Shown here: positions 20,260-32,080 of the stretch, one piece after another
Position numbering within the stretch: the first letter of the stretch is position 1
How the letters are laid out: each line of letters begins with the position of its first letter
Assembly (NCBI GenBank): GCA_003996215.1
Contig: QJPP01000028.1
Coordinates: 1,178,001 to 1,242,000 of the forward strand
Length of the DNA stretch: 64,000 nucleotides
Source of the DNA: Jaltomata sinuosa
Lineage: Eukaryota; Streptophyta; Magnoliopsida; Solanales; Solanaceae
Reading direction: 5' to 3'
Notes under the pieces: generated by a model
Told to the model about the DNA's origin: nothing
What the model saw: the letters and a program-made list of their open reading frames with translations, nothing else
The model's database searches: none
Made by a program: the position numbers and the translations under genes

Positions 20260-22860
20260 ATGTCCATAACTCCTAAGAAGTTACTCCCACTACTCTTCTC
20301 AATTATGTATATATGGTTAACCTTTCAGTACTTCTTATTAATGTTTGCTAACAATCAGTTTACATCTTTGATTGTACAGACACCTAGCAACCTTCCAAGT
20401 TTCATGAATGACTCCATCGTCAGGGTCTTGGTGAAAATATCCGCAACCTGATCTTCACTCTTGCAGTAGATAAAATCAATTGTTTCATTATTGCTAAGAC
20501 CTCATAAAAAATAAAAATTCACATCAATGTGCTTGCTTCTTCCATGTAGCATTGGGTTCTTGGATAGTTGAATTGCTGAATTATTGTCACAAAAAATCTT
20601 GGTAGCTTCTGATTGCTTGAATTTCATTTCCTCTAGAAGTCTCCTCAATCAAATAGCTTGACAAGCACAAGCAGTCGCAGCAACAAACTCGACTTTTGTA
20701 GTAGACAAAGTGACAATTGATTGCTTCTTAGATGACCATGAAATAGCACCGAACCCGAACATAAAAGCATAACCTGAAGTACTTTTTCTGTCATTTTGAT
20801 CACCAGCATAATCACTATCAGTATACCAGATAAAATTGAACTTTTCACTCTTCTTGTAAAATAGTTCAAAGTCTCTCGTTCCTTGCAAATAACGGAGAAT
20901 TCTCTTGGCTGCCGATATATGCATTTCTGTGGGATTCTCCATGTACCTGCTGATTAAACTCGCAGAATACATTAAGTCAGGCCTTGTAGCAATGAGATTC
21001 ATCAAACTGCCAACGATTTGTTTGTAAAGTGTGTTGTCAACCTTCTTCCCAGTATGATCTTTGTGTAGCTTCAAACCAAGTTCAGCAGGAGTGTTAACTG
21101 GTTTGCAATCCATCATCTGAAATCTGTTTAGAATTTCTCCTACATATTTCTTCTGAGAAATAAGAGAAAATGGCCAAATGCCTCCCCCCCAAATCTATTA
21201 CCGAATTTTCAACTACACACTTTAACTTTACGGGGGTCCTATTACCCTCCTGAACTGCTTAAAAGTGAGATATATACCCCCTTAAAAATGATCCCCCAGA
21301 TTTATATTAAGCAGTGAACTGCACGCACCCTACCACGTAATATTTTTTTTTTTTATAAAAAATAATTATTTTTCTTTATTCTACTTTTTCCTTTTACATT
21401 TTCCTTTTTTCTCTTTCCTTTTCCATTCCCTTTCCTCTTTTATATTTTCCTTTTCTCGATGACTTCTTACTGCTTTTTCTGGCGATCGGAGAAGTTCGCA
21501 GTGAAGAAGACGACGTCGACAAGCATCACTCAAATTCGAAGTTATAGGTTTTGAATCTAATTTATTCGATCTAGAGCTAAATAGATCAAAGAAAAATCTA
21601 AAATATTTTTTTTAAAAACTTGAAATCTAAAACAAAGGGAGTATATATAGTCTTGTTACTATCTTAGATTTTCTTATACTTGTTATTTCTTCTCATGATA
21701 ATTGCTGCAAAGTTTTGATCTTTGTGTTGGATTTTTTTTATTGTTAAAAATTGAAAAAGGAATTTTTTGGTGAGTTTTATGTTTGGGCACATCCATGAAA
21801 TTGGAACATATAGAGAGATATTAGAGAAGATGAGAAGAAGCCGGTCATTGTCGTCAATGGTGGCAGCAATTTTGAAGAAGAGAGAGAGAAACTAGTAAGG
21901 TAAAAAATGGTGGAAAGTGGAGTGGTGGAAAGTGAAAAATTAATGATGGAGATGATGAAATTGAGAGAAGTGCTGGAGAAATTGTTAAATTCGAGATCTG
22001 AGAGGATGACGGGGACTCCATTGATGAACTCTTCTTGAAGCTTTTTGTTCTTTGAAAGACATATTTGAAAATATGTAAAGGAATGAAGAAGAAAGAAAAT
22101 AAATAAGGAAAAAAATTATATATATTTATGAAAAAAATATTAAAAGTAAAGTTTTAATATCTGTTTTTGGTGCTCACTCTCTTTGAGAGAGTGAAATACA
22201 CTCACTTTGAGAGAGTGAAATACACTCAGTTGTCACGTAAGCATTTAGGGAGGTAATAATTTCACTTTTAAACAGTTCAGGGGGGTAATAGGACTCCCGT
22301 GAAGTTAAAGTGTGTAGTTGGGAATTCGATAATACGTTAGGGATCATTTTCTCGAGAAATAAAGATTCCTTTATCAGATTGCACTACCTCTATGCTAAGA
22401 AAGTAATGCATCAATCCGAGGTCGGACATTTCAAACTCATTCATCATTGACTTCTTAAATTCTTCAAACATGACACCACAATTTTCAGTAAAAATAAGAT
22501 CATCAACCTACAAGCAAATAATAAGCATTTTTCCTTGATCCCCAATCTTAACAAAAAGTGTATGCTCATACGGACATTTCAAAAAATTATTTTTTAGAAA
22601 ATACCCCTCAATGCGACTATACCAAGCCCGAGGAGCTTGTTTTAGATCATAGAGGGCCTTTTTTCAATTTGTAAACCTTATGCTCATTTTCAATTTCAAC
22701 ATAACCGGGGGGTTGTTCAACAAATACATGTTCCTTCAAGTACCCATGTAAGAACGCCAACTTGACATCTAGCTGGAAAACAGGCTCACTTGAACAGAAA
22801 TATGTGGCTGCCTCACTTGTTTTTGCTCTCACAGTAACCTAGCTGCTGATACCACTGTTA
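20260..22860 (-). pseudogene. Ty1/Copia reverse transcriptase-RNase H relic
   Basis: Reading leftwards, the order is: a primer-binding-like TGGTATCAG (22846-22854, methionine-tRNA type) next to an LTR end; RT text with VFQLDVKLAFLHGYLKE and QPPGYVE; the catalytic-site region; then VNTPAELGLKLH, RYLQGTRDFELFY and SDYAGDQNDRKSTSGY of RNase H, to the DQVADIFTKTL tail near 20430. The breaks are clear. The Tyr codon expected in the YVDD box is TAG (22508-22510, - strand). A Trp codon is TGA near 20653. A MULE interrupts the frame at 21164-22353. The leader passes almost directly into RT, so gag, protease and integrase are deleted. Confidence 0.8.
21164..22353. mobile_element. Mutator-like TIR element inserted in the Copia relic, 1190 bp
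   Basis: The 9-bp duplication GAGAAATAA (21155-21163 and 22354-22362) flanks inverted ends GAGAAAATGGCCAAATGCC and GGATCATTTTCTC. The inverted repeats contain CTACACACTTTAACTTTACG and CCTATTACCCYCCTGAACTG. Removing the element and one duplication copy restores collinear Copia text. The interior has no transposase. 21460-21530 and 21780-22060 look like captured genic sequence (GAAGAAGACGACGTCGAC and GGTGGCAGCAATTTTGAAG). Confidence 0.85.
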
Positions 22861-23190
22861 TAATAAAAAAGAAGAAAAAACAGAGAAATATATGAGGAAA
22901 AAAATGGCTGGAAACTCACGTCTTTCATTCAGAATTCTAAGCCTTTATATAGGCAACTACTTAATAAACACTTCCACTAAAACAGGACACATATCAGTTC
23001 ATGATAAGCATGAAACAACTTACTCCTGAAAAATAGAACACATGTCTCCTAAATGAAACATAACACGTTACTCCACTAATTCCTGAAAAATCAGAACCTG
23101 CGAACTGACTCAACTCAGAAAATCATAACTCCTAAAGACTAGGTCAACTAGTAGATAAAAAAACAAGACTAAAAATCCAATCCCCCCCCC
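22856..23190 (-). mobile_element. Probable 5' LTR of the Copia relic
   Basis: Adjacent to the primer-binding-like site, the - strand ends TTATAACA at 22856. It contains CCTATATAAAGGC (TATA region, 22941-22955) and GAATGAAAGACGTGAG downstream. The outer boundary is uncertain. A matching 3' LTR near 20260 is reduced to a short shared word (TTAGGAGTTATG). Confidence 0.45.
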
Positions 23191-23202
23191 CCCCCCCCCC
23201 CC
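23182..23202. repeat. Homopolymer of 21 C
   Basis: A pure C run at the outer edge of the Copia 5' LTR region. It may be a slippage-prone tract or an assembly weak point. Confidence 0.7.
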
Positions 23203-23208
23203 GTGATC

Positions 23209-23425
23209 TTTCCTATATTGTCAATGGTTAGTTCTACATTCATGACACCATTTAATGTTCCTCTATGTAGTCCTATAAATAAAGGTATTAAGAATCATGT
23301 TGTACACATAACTTGAAGATACTTGGAAGAAAAAGAAAGGTTTCCTGTCTCTCTTTGTTTGTTCTTGCACTCTACATTTCTTATCTACTATTATTGCTTT
23401 TAATTAGATTCATTTTATAACAAAT
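23209..23425 (+). mobile_element. LTR fragment in + orientation
   Basis: It contains CCTATAAATAAAGG (TATA), then AAGAATCATGTTGTACACAT and TTTCCTGTCTCTC, and ends TTATAACA at 23425, as an LTR 3' part would. No adjacent internal region is recognised, so it is a solo or truncated LTR. Confidence 0.4.
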
Positions 23426-23511
23426 TCAAATCAAATAAAAATTAATTTATTTTATCAGTTTGGTCAATTTCGATTTGGATAAATTTTTAACCAAACTTTG
23501 ACACCCCTAAC

Positions 23512-23650
23512 CACCACCACCATCACGCCAATCATTACAACACCACCAACAACCTTCACCATCACAACTATCACCACCACCATTATCAGCCACTAACACC
23601 AGCCATTATCGCTACCACCACTACAAAGTATCTCCACCATCACTAGCGAA
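23512..23650 (+). repeat. Imperfect (CCA/CAC)n tract
   Basis: CACCACCACCATCACG-like triplets with frequent A and T interruptions. It follows a GACACCCCTA word that resembles a hAT-element terminus. No coding interpretation is supported. Confidence 0.55.
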
Positions 23651-24506
23651 CATAAATGTTTCATTTATTATGTTTATAAATAAATAAATTATGTATATTC
23701 ATATATTGAAAAACAAATATTATTATCATTTAGTGTTCAGATCAAGAGACAACATCTTATAAATCATTCATATGTATATTTCATACGTCTTAAACTTAGT
23801 GAAAACAAACGAGACCTTAGAATCTTGAGTTGCATCTGCACAAGGGAGGAGTTTTATGACCTCAGTATCTGGAGATGAACTCCCACAAGGCCCTGCTCCC
23901 TGCACATCTCCTAGTCCTAGTCTTACATTATATTGGCCATGAAAATAAGATATCCCATAAAAACTTATACTAATTTTCATTTGGATCCTTCATTCTTGTT
24001 ACTCTTGCAGTGAACATTTGTACTCAAGAAACTGAAATTTATACTACGAAAAAGGTATCATAGTACAATGAGCTAAGCCATTATATATATATGTCCTAAT
24101 GGACCAATCACTTAATGATGCTTTTTATTATTTTTTGTAGGCACTTATAACCAAGAAATCTTCGAGGATCAGCTAGCGCACTGTTTTAAACTCGATGATT
24201 AATGGGCTCACCTCTTTATTCTTCTCTACTTACATATGTATCTTTTTGTTTGAAAAGCCTTTGAGCTTGTGTCGTGCATCTAATCTACACATCACGTGCT
24301 ATATTTTATGATAGGACGAAGTCCTACATCCTACTACATTATGTTCTTTCAGTTTCAGCAGAGGTTTCATGACACATCCCGTACGTTATACTTGTTGAGT
24401 GGGAATCATCATAAGTAGACTATGATAGAAACTCCATCCAGTATAGCTTGCTGTGGTATCATATTTTTAAAAACCAAAAATCGAAAATGAAAATCCCAAA
24501 TGCCTC

Positions 24507-24521
24507 AAAAAAAAAAAAAAA
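24507..24521 (-). terminator. Pol III terminator of tRNA-Asp
   Basis: Fifteen A on the + strand give a T15 run a few bases after the 3' end of the - strand tRNA-Asp, the standard RNA polymerase III stop signal. Confidence 0.8.
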
Positions 24522-24527
24522 GGCACA

Positions 24528-24599
24528 CGCCGCTGCCGGGGATCGAACCCGGGTCACCCGCGTGACAGGCGGGAATACTTACCACTATACTACAACGAC
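24528..24599 (-). tRNA. tRNA-Asp (GUC)
   Basis: It is a 72-nt cloverleaf. The acceptor 5' strand is GTCGTTG and the 3' strand CAGCGGC, all seven pairs formed with two G-U wobbles and one further G-T. The D-arm region is TAGTATAGTGGTAAGTA. The anticodon loop in CCTGTCACG gives GUC, and the T-arm is GGGTTCGATCCCC (B box). The discriminator is G, as expected for tRNA-Asp. There is no intron. A Pol III T run follows. Confidence 0.95.
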
Positions 24600-24887
24600 T
24601 TGTTGATGTTAATATTACACTCAAACAAATTATAGATATTAGAAGCTTTATTAAGTTATAAAAGAAATCTGTAAGGAAAATATTTTCCCACTAAAATGAA
24701 AAATAAATATGACTTCGTTCACTTACATACAGACAGAGATAGGAGACATTTTGTTTTAAAAATTCCCACCATAATTTCATCACATTATTTGTTACTCCTA
24801 ATAGCAAAACTTAGACATGATTGTCACCTTTTAATATTTCAGAAAATATTAACAAGACTTTACCAAAGTATTATATCCCATAATCTA

Positions 24888-25640
24888 TCTATACTATATT
24901 AAAAGTGTGAAGAATATTATAATGTGATTTGAACTTTTTGACCTTCATTAAAAGTCTGTGTTTTAGATAAAATTATCTTTTTTTTTTTTTTTTCTATTAT
25001 TATATTATTATTTTATAATATTAAATATTGATTATAATAAATATATGAAAAAAATAATAAAAGTGAATTCAATATTGATGAAATTTATTATTATTAAGTC
25101 TTTCCTTTTTCAACTATGTAAAAGTCCTAATATTTTACACTTCTAAATTAATTAAAACATCACTTTATATAATTATTTACTTATTTGTAAGAAGTAAAAA
25201 CTCCTAATATTTAGTACAATTCTAAATTAATTAAAATACTACCTTGTATAATTATTTCTTTAAATGACGTAGTAATAAAAATAAATTCAAAATTAACAAT
25301 TTTTTTTATTATTTAATCTTTTCTTTTTTAACTATGTAAAAAGTCTAAATACTTTACACTCTTAAATCAATTAAGATACAATAAGTGGTTCATTTACAAA
25401 AATACCCTTATACTTATTTAAAGGATGTGAAAAATAACGTATAAAAAACATTTGAGGGGGGTATTTTATCATTTTAACTATTTTATCCTGGGATAAGTTA
25501 TCTCAGGATTGTTATTCTACCCAAAGGTAGGGATAACTTATCCCAAACTTTGTAACCAAACAAGAGATTAAGAGGCACTAAAAATTTATCCCAAGATTAT
25601 TTTATCTTATTCCTCACACCAAACATGATCTAAGAGTTTT
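24888..25640 (+). other. AT-rich spacer, possible Helitron 5' end and Tourist-like fragment
   Basis: TCTATACTATATTAAAAG at 24888 resembles a plant Helitron 5' terminus following an A. No CTRR 3' end with hairpin was identified, so this is tentative. Around 25460-25632, inverted GGGATAA/TTATCCC words end in ACCAAACATGATC then TAA, like the Tourist element at 16582. No gene is seen. Confidence 0.3.
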
Positions 25641-25656
25641 AGCTTTAGCATAACAT

Positions 25657-25728
25657 GGGCATTTGGTCTAGTGGTATGATTCTCGCTTAGGGTGCGAGAG
25701 GTCCCGAGTTCAATTCTCGGAATGCCCC
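25657..25728 (+). tRNA. tRNA-Pro (AGG)
   Basis: The acceptor stem GGGCATT pairs perfectly with AATGCCC; the discriminator is C. The D arm contains TGGTCTAGTGGTATGATT (A box). The anticodon stem is CTCGC/GCGAG with loop TTAGGGT, giving AGG. The T arm is CCGAGTTCAATTCTCGG (B box). There is no intron. A T6 run at 25743-25748 is a likely Pol III terminator. Confidence 0.95.
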
Positions 25729-26107
25729 AACTAATTCATTGCTTTTTTGCTTCAAAGCAAACTATTCACACTTTTTTTGTACAAAATGCTTAAACAGAAG
25801 CAATCTTTAGTAGTAACATTACTGGGAAAACAATAAATTTAGGTAGCATTGGCTGATAAATATACATGGTAACGGGGACGATCAATATACTTCTATACAT
25901 TGTAATGTTCGTCATTTCCATCAGATTAGACCTGTAAGAAAGATGACAAACTTCACAACAGAAGAAATGTTCCGAGGATAGAGAAAAATTAAACTTTTAA
26001 CCATCAAGAACATCGATGAACGAAACGTTTTAAATAATATAAGATTGAACCTATATCACACTGGAGTACCCCTTCTATATCATCAGTGACAAATATGCCT
26101 GAAAGAC

Positions 26108-29100
26108 TTATGCTTCTACGAGTGAGTCATGTGTCGATGGACTGACAATATCTCTTGAACATTCAGAGGAGGAGCCTACTGATGCTGTTGCTGAAACTTC
26201 TTGAGTTGTGCTCGAAAATGAATCTGATCTCTTAAGTTCATTGATGAAGTCCTTCCCATTAGAATCAACGCTCCAATAATCAGTCAACATCTTCTTCACG
26301 CCAAAACCAAACTGAGAATTCTTGCTGCTATCATGGAATTGTGGTCTGTCTCCCTTTGCTGTACTAATATGATTGGAAGGCGAGATTGGTGTCGTGAAAG
26401 GAGCTTTGATCTGACTACCCGAGACGTGTACTGAGATTGGAGTACCAATGGTTTTATGAGAAATGATGCCTACTTTGGAGATTGGAACAAATTGGTCTGA
26501 GTGCTTAGTTAAATTATCCACGTAAACAAGATCATCGATACGAGCCACAATATTGAATGCCAGGCTCTCAAGAACTCTTGAGTAGCTCTCCAGGATTGAT
26601 TTGCCAACATCCTAGGAACATCATTGAACAACAATTGTCAGACTTGAATTTGCTAAACAAGACAATGATAGTAGAACTGATATATATTGATTATAATTGG
26701 TTGAGAGAGAGAAAATGACAAAAAACGTCGAGTTGATTTCAAGTGAAAACCTTGTTATGTTGGATCTTGCTCATGTCTAAGGCGGTCTGAGGAAGACCAG
26801 GAAACCGTTGTCTTAAGCAAAGCAAAAGGCTTTCAGCTCTATCTGCAAGCAGGTCCCTCTTATCAACATCAATCATCAAATCTTTAACCATTTCCCATGA
26901 GGACTTTGAATTGGATCGGAGAAGATTGGATTTCGCCTGAGTTCTTCTGCGCCACACGTAAATTGAAGCCTCTACTCGGTTTGCTATTTCTAATGCTTGA
27001 TGCTCAGACGACATATCAAGGCAGTCGAGCAAACATTCAGGTGAAAATTGATCTGAGGTGATATATCGGTGGATAAGATCGCCTAAGCTAGCTTTTCCGT
27101 TCTGCAGGGGGTAAAATCCAATGCCAAATCAGCATCAATCTGATGGTTTTCGTTACATAAACGTAAGAGTCAATATCTGCAAGGATATTGTACCTTAGGA
27201 AGATTATCAAGAAATGATTCAGGGACCTCCATTTCAGCTAAGGTGTTGCTGTTAATTGCCATAGCAGCTTTCAGGATTTGGTTTGTGCAGTCGCGTTTGT
27301 GCTGCAACTGCTTTTTTGCATTTTCGCTGAGACCATCGATGGGCATTCTAGGAACAGGAAGCCACCATTTCTCCTCTTGACGAGGGAGAAGATTTCGGAA
27401 AGAGGACGATCCATCAGCTTCTTCAGCCAAGAGCCCCTGGTCGACATACCAGAATTCTGTATTTCTAAAACTGTCCAAAATCTCCTGTAAAAGATGCAGA
27501 ATATTTAGCATATCTCATTCAACAGCTAACAATGAAATCTCAAGTAAAAGGAATGTATATCTTACAAGAAGCATATTATCTAGTTTCCGGAGTGCTGGAA
27601 GGTTGACATAAAGGTCCAACCGCGGCCTAGAAGTCATTACCTATAACAAAACATAGGAAGAACAAATGAACACAAATCTAACATTAAAAATTTGTCACTT
27701 CTACCGTATACGTAGGCTTTCTCAGCTTTTGCCTTAATGCCCAAATCACATATACTAGCAACAAATCAAGTGTTTGTCGAAGTTCCAAACATTTCATAAA
27801 CATACTTACCTCAAGCTTAGTACCATCTGGAAATGTCTGCCAAGAGGGTGTCAATTCTACAATGTAATCACTAACACAAAGAAGCCATTCCATTTCTCTC
27901 CTCCACATTAACCTCTTCTCTGTAGGTAAAGGTTCCAATCTCCAAATTTGTCCAAAAAGTGTAGCTAAGGGAAAAAAAGAAAAAAAAAATAGGAGACACA
28001 AGGCACACCTTTACAATTAGTAAAACAAACCAACCCCATCAAATGAAACAAAATGTCAATAAATAACAAGGAAAACATACCACATAAATTAGTTATAGCA
28101 TTTGAAATTGCAAGTGCTGTGCAAACCCCATTTCCACAACCAGACATGTCTTCACCTAGCAGCAACTTTGAAAATCTTTCCTTCATCATCTCAACCTCTA
28201 CATAAACCCCAGAAGTTCAAATCAAACAACTAACTTTCCAACAACACAACAACATAGAGGTTCTTTCTGATAGACCCTCGCATCAAGAAAAAACAGTCCA
28301 AGAAGTACACAAAATACAAGAAACAACAACAGTAGTAACAAAAACAGTACTACAACAAAATAATACTATAGTCGAAGTACACGAAACAACAGATAGTAAC
28401 AGAAATCAAAGGACAAGAAATTACAAGAGTAATACTACGACTACTAGTATGGATGGACAACAAGACAATTTTCCAATTTCTTGAAATCTAAGTTACTCGT
28501 ACTCTTCAAAAATGTTGCCGCACCCATGTCGGATCCTTCAAAAAATACACTATTTTTGGAGGATTCGACACACACCCGTCAACATTTTTGAAGAGTCCAA
28601 GCAACATAGCTTGAAATAGAAATATGCAGAAACATACCTGATAAACAAGACCCTTGTTTCTCCAACTTCCTATTATCCACATGGGGTTTCTCTACTTCTT
28701 CAGAAACATCACAATGCTGCACCTCATTCTTCTGAATATGCCAAACAATTGAAGGAGCTGAACAAGAATCCTCAGAACTACTATGTTCTTCATCATTTAC
28801 AGTTCCCTCAGATACCAAGAAATCAGAACTTAAACTACTCTCTATACCCTCCTCATACACAAAAGACTCAACTTTTCCTTCTGTTCCATCACTTTTCTCA
28901 GTCAAAACCTCCATTTTCTCATCAAGAAAAACTGAATTTTCCACTAGAACCCCATCAAAATCAAACCTTTTACTGCCAAACCCGTTTGACACTTTAGCTT
29001 TTTTGTACAGATTCTTGAAGGATTTGCAAAATGCAGAAAAGGGGTTACGATTCTTGGAATTTTTACAAGTGTTTATAGGAATAAAATGCTTGAGCTGTGG

Positions 29101-29130
29101 CTGAAATTGCAGAGGAACATCTCTTTCCAT
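26108..29130 (-). CDS. Rop guanine nucleotide exchange factor (PRONE-domain RopGEF)
   Basis: Seven exons (- strand) were joined at in-phase GT-AG sites: 29130-28638, 28197-28081, 27964-27810, 27640-27566, 27484-27194, 27101-26751 and 26611-26108, totalling 1986 nt, 661 aa. RopGEFs catalyse GDP/GTP exchange on plant ROP/RAC small GTPases at the plasma membrane and act downstream of receptor-like kinases in polar growth and hormone signalling (family knowledge). Residues 1-164 are a variable, charged N-terminus. The PRONE domain runs from about residue 165 (EVEMMKERFSKLLLGEDMSG) to about 530. Landmarks are LCATLFGQIWRLEPLP, MTSRPRLDLYVNLPALRKLD, EEKWWLPVPRMP (W320-W321) and the Trp-Arg-rich YVWRRRTQAK. 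The Ser/Thr-rich C-terminal tail (about 531-661) is the usual regulatory region. The ATG is the first in an open exon. Intron 1 holds a 122-bp MITE. I cannot assign a paralogue number. Confidence 0.95.
28488..28609. mobile_element. hAT-type MITE (122 bp) in RopGEF intron 1
   Basis: The ends CTAAGTTACTCG and CAAGCAACATAG are inverted. The repeat continues through ACTCTTCAAAAATGTTG / CAACATTTTTGAAGAGT and TCGGATCCT/AGGATTCGA, so almost the whole element is palindromic. An 8-bp duplication CTTGAAAT flanks it (28480-28487 and 28610-28617). Confidence 0.85.
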
Positions 29131-29257
29131 AAGGTTTCAACTTGAAACATGTCTGTTCAAATTGAAAATAGAATACAAAAAAAAACAAGAAAAAAAAAAG
29201 AAACTTCCTTCAAGAAAAAATAATGATGCAGAGAGATATATATGAGGATTTTTGGTA
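29131..29257 (-). promoter_or_regulatory. RopGEF upstream leader and TATA-like region
   Basis: Upstream of the ATG the - strand has a long T/C-rich leader. TATATAT near 29238-29244 is a candidate TATA element about 110 bp from the start codon. A Stowaway element begins immediately beyond (29258). Transcription start not visible. Confidence 0.35.
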
Positions 29258-29469
29258 CTCCCCTCGTAACATATCAGTTTTCGTTTCTCGAGAGTCAAAC
29301 AATATAAAAATTTTAATTTTTTTTAAATAAAATTTATATATTTAAAAATTACGTACTATAGGTTACAATAATTGAAAATTTAAAAGATATATAAGAAAAT
29401 TACAATTAAAGATAAACTTGTTTGAGTATCAAAATTCAAAAGTCGTCATATAAATTGAAACGAAGGAAG
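29258..29469. mobile_element. Stowaway-like MITE at the RopGEF promoter edge
   Basis: CTCCCCTCGTAACATATCAG and the right end TAAATTGAAACGAAGGAAG are inverted, with TA on both sides (29256-29257 and 29470-29471). It is 212 bp. It ends only about 130 bp upstream of the RopGEF start codon. Confidence 0.7.
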
Positions 29470-29685
29470 TATATAAGTATATAAACACTTTTAATGAGGA
29501 GCCTATGTAACACCCGTGTAGTTTTGTTGGGGTTTTTTTTTGCTTAAACAAGAGCTCTTTAATAATTATTGCTTACTACGTTGGTGTAATAGCAAAAGAC
29601 ATTCAATATTTTGAAGGTCTTTTTCTGTGACATTATTAAAAGTGATTGTTGGTGTAGATTACTTGGTCGTGGGAATCGTGTAATT

Positions 29686-30100
29686 GACGGATCAACATAT
29701 AATACATACTCACAGTTCGAATTTTAAAAGTCAAACAGTTTAATTTTAAATCATGAATTTGAACTTGAATTTTAGATTTTTGAAATAAAATTTACATAAT
29801 TATAAATTGACAGATCAACACATAATACATATTATATAATTCCTCTATTTCTATTTATATGACACAATTCGAATTTTGAAAGTCAAATAAGTTAATTTTG
29901 AATCAGAAATTCGAACTAGTATCCTTAAATTGTTTGAGATAAAAATTGACGGATCAACACATAATACATAATCCCTCTGTTTCAATTTATATGACACGGT
30001 TCGAATTTTGAGAATCAAACAGGTTAATTTCTAATCGTGAATTCAACTAGATTTTTAATTTTTTAAAAATAAAATTTACATATTTGTAAATTATGTAAAA
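29686..30100 (+). repeat. Three degenerate tandem copies, 123-139 bp period
   Basis: GACGGATCAACATATAATAC-like text recurs at 29686, 29809 and 29948. Each is followed by a Stowaway-like TATGACAC...TTCGAATTTTGAAAGTCAAA segment. This looks like a tandemly duplicated MITE relic. Confidence 0.5.
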
Positions 30101-31833
30101 AGTACTATAAGTTACAATAATTAATATTTATATTTAAAAAAATATATGAAAAGACTATAATTAAAAAAAATTATTTAAATCTGAAAATTTGAAATGTTTT
30201 ATAATTGGAACGGTTGGAGTATCACATATGTACAGTATATTTTTTTTGGCTTTGCTATGATAAGGTTGAATAGATTTTAGAAGAAAAAACTTTATTTGTG
30301 CAGTATTTATCCTAAATTATATTATTTTTTATGATAAAGAAAAAAAAAAGGTAAAATTACCACATATTTTTCAAAATTATTTTAGCTGTATATATAAATA
30401 GTTTAAACTATCCATCTGCTAATGTTTGATTACCCAAGGATTAAAACAGAAAATGAAAATGACACATTTTTTAAATTAAACAGCTTCATCAAGAACTATA
30501 TATAGTTGACTATTAATATAGATCATTTGAATATATTATTTCCATTTTATACTTTTAAATTTTCAGTTGGAGAAAAATAAAGTTACAAGGGGAACTATTA
30601 TTAATTAAAATAATAAAAAGAAGGAAAAAGTTGATCATCTCTCTACCCTAGGCAGACAAGCCTAAATACCTAATTAACAAGAAAGATTAAAGTGTAATTT
30701 TGTCATTATTATCTTTTTTCGTTAATAAGGTTTAAAACTTAATCTATGTAGCTTACAAATGTAATCTTTGTAAGATTAAATAACTAATTTTTTGGTTAAT
30801 AATATAAGATTAATTAAAGTGTAATATTTTTTAGTCTTCAGCATTAGCTTACAAATTAAAGGTCTGTCACACAGCAAAGGATATTATTTAGAATCTATGT
30901 ACCTGTATTTTGTTTGTTTCTGCAGGTAAGACAAAAAAAGATTGAAGCTGATAGATTGTCATGTAGTTTATATTCAATACTAAATATATATTCTGATGAA
31001 CTAAAATTTTCATTATATAAAAGTTATAATTTAAAATTAAAATATATTTTAATTTGTATTGTGTTGTTAGTTTAAATATAATACAGTATTTATTTTGATT
31101 ATTACTTAAATTTTATTATATCTTATCGCTAAATTCATAATTGTGCAATAATAAAAAAAATTATTTTGTGTAATGATTGATTTAGTGTGATTTCGTTATT
31201 ACTTGATCCTTTTTTTCTCATTTTATCTTTACTTATTTCTAATAATTTTATTTTACTTTTTTATCCTACCTTTTTATAGTAACTTTATCACATAGCCTAC
31301 TTTTTTTGTACGTTTATTTTTCAAATTGCTGATGTACGTATGACATTACATAATGACTAAAAATGATATAATATATCCAAATGGTACTATTTATCAAACT
31401 AACAGACTATGACATAATACATCACAATACAATACAATACGATAATGAAATAATATGTACGAATTGATGGCTTTTACTGTGTCAAGGTGATACTCTGCCA
31501 TTGAGATATATCTCTTTCCCGCCCCATAAAAAAATAGAACTGATTATCCTAAGTCAAAGAGTCAAGAAACTCAATGTCACTATTCTTAAAGAACAATTAG
31601 GAGCTGGACCTTCTTTTCGCACTATTACGAATATGAAAATAACGATCAGAATTGGATTCAATTGTCAACTTGACACTTCTCTCTTTTGCACCACAATAAT
31701 ATTTCTCCATATTTATAACTAACGGTAAAGGTGAAAACAAAAAATTAATTATACCTTGATATTTTAAAATGACAATTATTATAAATCATCTATTTTTAGT
31801 AAGGACGACAAGTAAAGTGATCCGAAAAAAGTA

Positions 31834-32080
31834 TTCCCTCCGTCCATCTTTACTTGTCGAATATACTAAAAATAGATGTTCAACAATACTTGTCCAGTTT
31901 AAAAAGTCAATGGGTAATTTATCATTTTGTGTCCATTTTACCCTTGCTTCATTACCCAATGCATTTTTCAAAGCATTAACTTTATTATAAAAGTTAATAT
32001 AATAAAATTACTCTCATTATTTATTATTTCTTAAAATATATATGTGTCAAGTCAATAGTGGACAGTAAAAATGGACGAAG
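31834..32080. mobile_element. Stowaway-like MITE with head-to-head partial copy
   Basis: TTCCCTCCGTCCATCTTTAC and the right end AGTAAAAATGGACGAAG are inverted and flanked by TA. Immediately left (31787-31818) an inverted partial copy (CATCTATTTTTAGTA...GACAAGTAAAG) mirrors 31848-31876, producing a local hairpin. Confidence 0.65.

Noticed and set aside
23768..23980. 70-aa open frame (-)
   Set aside because: No domain, no splice or promoter support; resembles random open sequence.
24888..25460. Complete Helitron
   Set aside because: Only a 5'-end-like word was found; no CTRR hairpin terminus or Rep/helicase text.
27278..27490. + strand open frame opposite RopGEF exon 5
   Set aside because: Antisense shadow of a well-supported coding exon.
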